From contig HF998011.1 in the NCBI GenBank assembly GCA_000433015.1, positions 1 to 31,992 on the forward strand: DNA of 31,992 nt, in the 5' to 3' direction. Within the stretch, counting starts at the first letter, position 1. Every line of letters starts with the position of its first letter. A program made the position numbers and the translations under genes. This DNA comes from Firmicutes bacterium CAG:631 (GTDB lineage Bacteria; Bacillota_I; Bacilli_A; RFN20; CAG-631). This document shows positions 31,753 through 31,992 of this stretch, piece by piece. The notes under the pieces are model-generated. The model saw only the letters and a program-made list of their open reading frames with translations. It was not told the origin of the DNA and made no database searches.

Positions 31753-31992
31753 ATGAAAAATTTACGTTCCTTTTCTGTTTTAGACTTTGATGTGAAAGGA
31801 TGGCTAAAAACGCAGTTGACATTGCAGGCTAAAGGATTAAGTGGACATTTAGATGAAATTTGGCCAGATATCAAAGAAAGTGCTTGGATTGGCAAAGAAA
31901 AAGAAGGTTGGGAAAGATTGCCTTATTGGTTAGATGGCTTTATTCCTTTAGCCTACTTATTAAAAGATGAAACTATGATTCAAAAAGCACAA
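31753..31992 (+). CDS. Start of a GH127/DUF1680-like glycosidase (cut by window edge)
   Basis: GAGGTGAT gives a near-perfect ribosome site 6 nt before the ATG at 31753. The 80 residues visible include LSGHLDEIWPDIKESAWIG, EGWERLPYWLDGFIPLAYLL and KDETMIQKAQ. These resemble the N-terminal part of the beta-L-arabinofuranosidase (GH127, DUF1680) type alpha/alpha-barrel enzymes. The rest lies beyond the window, so substrate cannot be judged. Confidence 0.7.
   Translation, partial: MKNLRSFSVLDFDVKGWLKTQLTLQAKGLSGHLDEIWPDIKESAWIGKEKEGWERLPYWLDGFIPLAYLLKDETMIQKAQ

Noticed and set aside
31713..31895. Minus-strand ORF at the right edge
   Set aside because: It overlaps the better supported plus-strand gene with a near-perfect ribosome site and GH127-like sequence.
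1..31992. CRISPR array, tRNA or rRNA genes
   Set aside because: No regularly spaced repeats and no tRNA or rRNA-like sequence were seen on reading the window.

Overview
The window is low-GC, AT-rich DNA with the standard genetic code (TGA is used as a stop, for example at the ends of the MarR and helicase genes). Strong AGGAGG-type ribosome binding sites, T-rich hairpin terminators, a heterodimeric ABC exporter and a TerB/ATPase/helicase operon point to a low-GC Firmicute. A gut Bacilli/Erysipelotrichia-like lineage is my guess. No rRNA or tRNA gene was seen.

Positions 1-4400 are a mosaic accessory region. They hold the end of an IS3-family element, a remnant of a small mobile-element gene, an AlbA_2 (Schlafen-like) regulator, a PD-(D/E)XK nuclease-like gene broken by two single-base deletions in A runs, a higher-GC DUF1003 gene, a truncated IS3 transposase and a small unknown gene. 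Positions 4400-7700 carry a blasticidin-S-deaminase-like enzyme, a candidate type I toxin-antitoxin locus organised like par/Fst, a lipoprotein, a TIGR04076 protein and a NERD-domain protein.

Positions 7700-16730 look chromosomal: an aldo/keto reductase, a convergent pair (CoA-disulfide reductase-rhodanese and a clan GH-D-like glycosidase), a HEPN-like/CBS protein, and a MarR gene translationally coupled to a two-subunit ABC exporter behind a palindromic operator. At 16823-18400 a UraA-type uracil permease is preceded by a promoter, a Phe-rich 30-residue leader ORF and a terminator that starts 3 nt after the leader stop. This looks like UTP-sensing attenuation of the E. coli pyrBI type.

An intact IS3-family element (18519-19874) with a 4-bp ATTG duplication sits in the loop of the terminator of a large OB-fold/Ig-like lipoprotein gene. 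That gene carries a G8 tract near its lipobox. Positions 22057-27075 hold a three-gene operon on the minus strand (TerB-N/TerB-C protein, BrxD-like P-loop ATPase, Lhr-like helicase) with probable genome-defence or stress links. The right end has a second lipoprotein, a PE-LIG-POL DNA ligase D with no ku in view, asnA, a small unknown gene overlapping it tail to tail, and the start of a GH127-like glycosidase.

The two most interesting items are the uraA leader attenuator and the par/Fst-like toxin-antitoxin locus. Both are read directly from sequence layout and neither could be checked by database search here.
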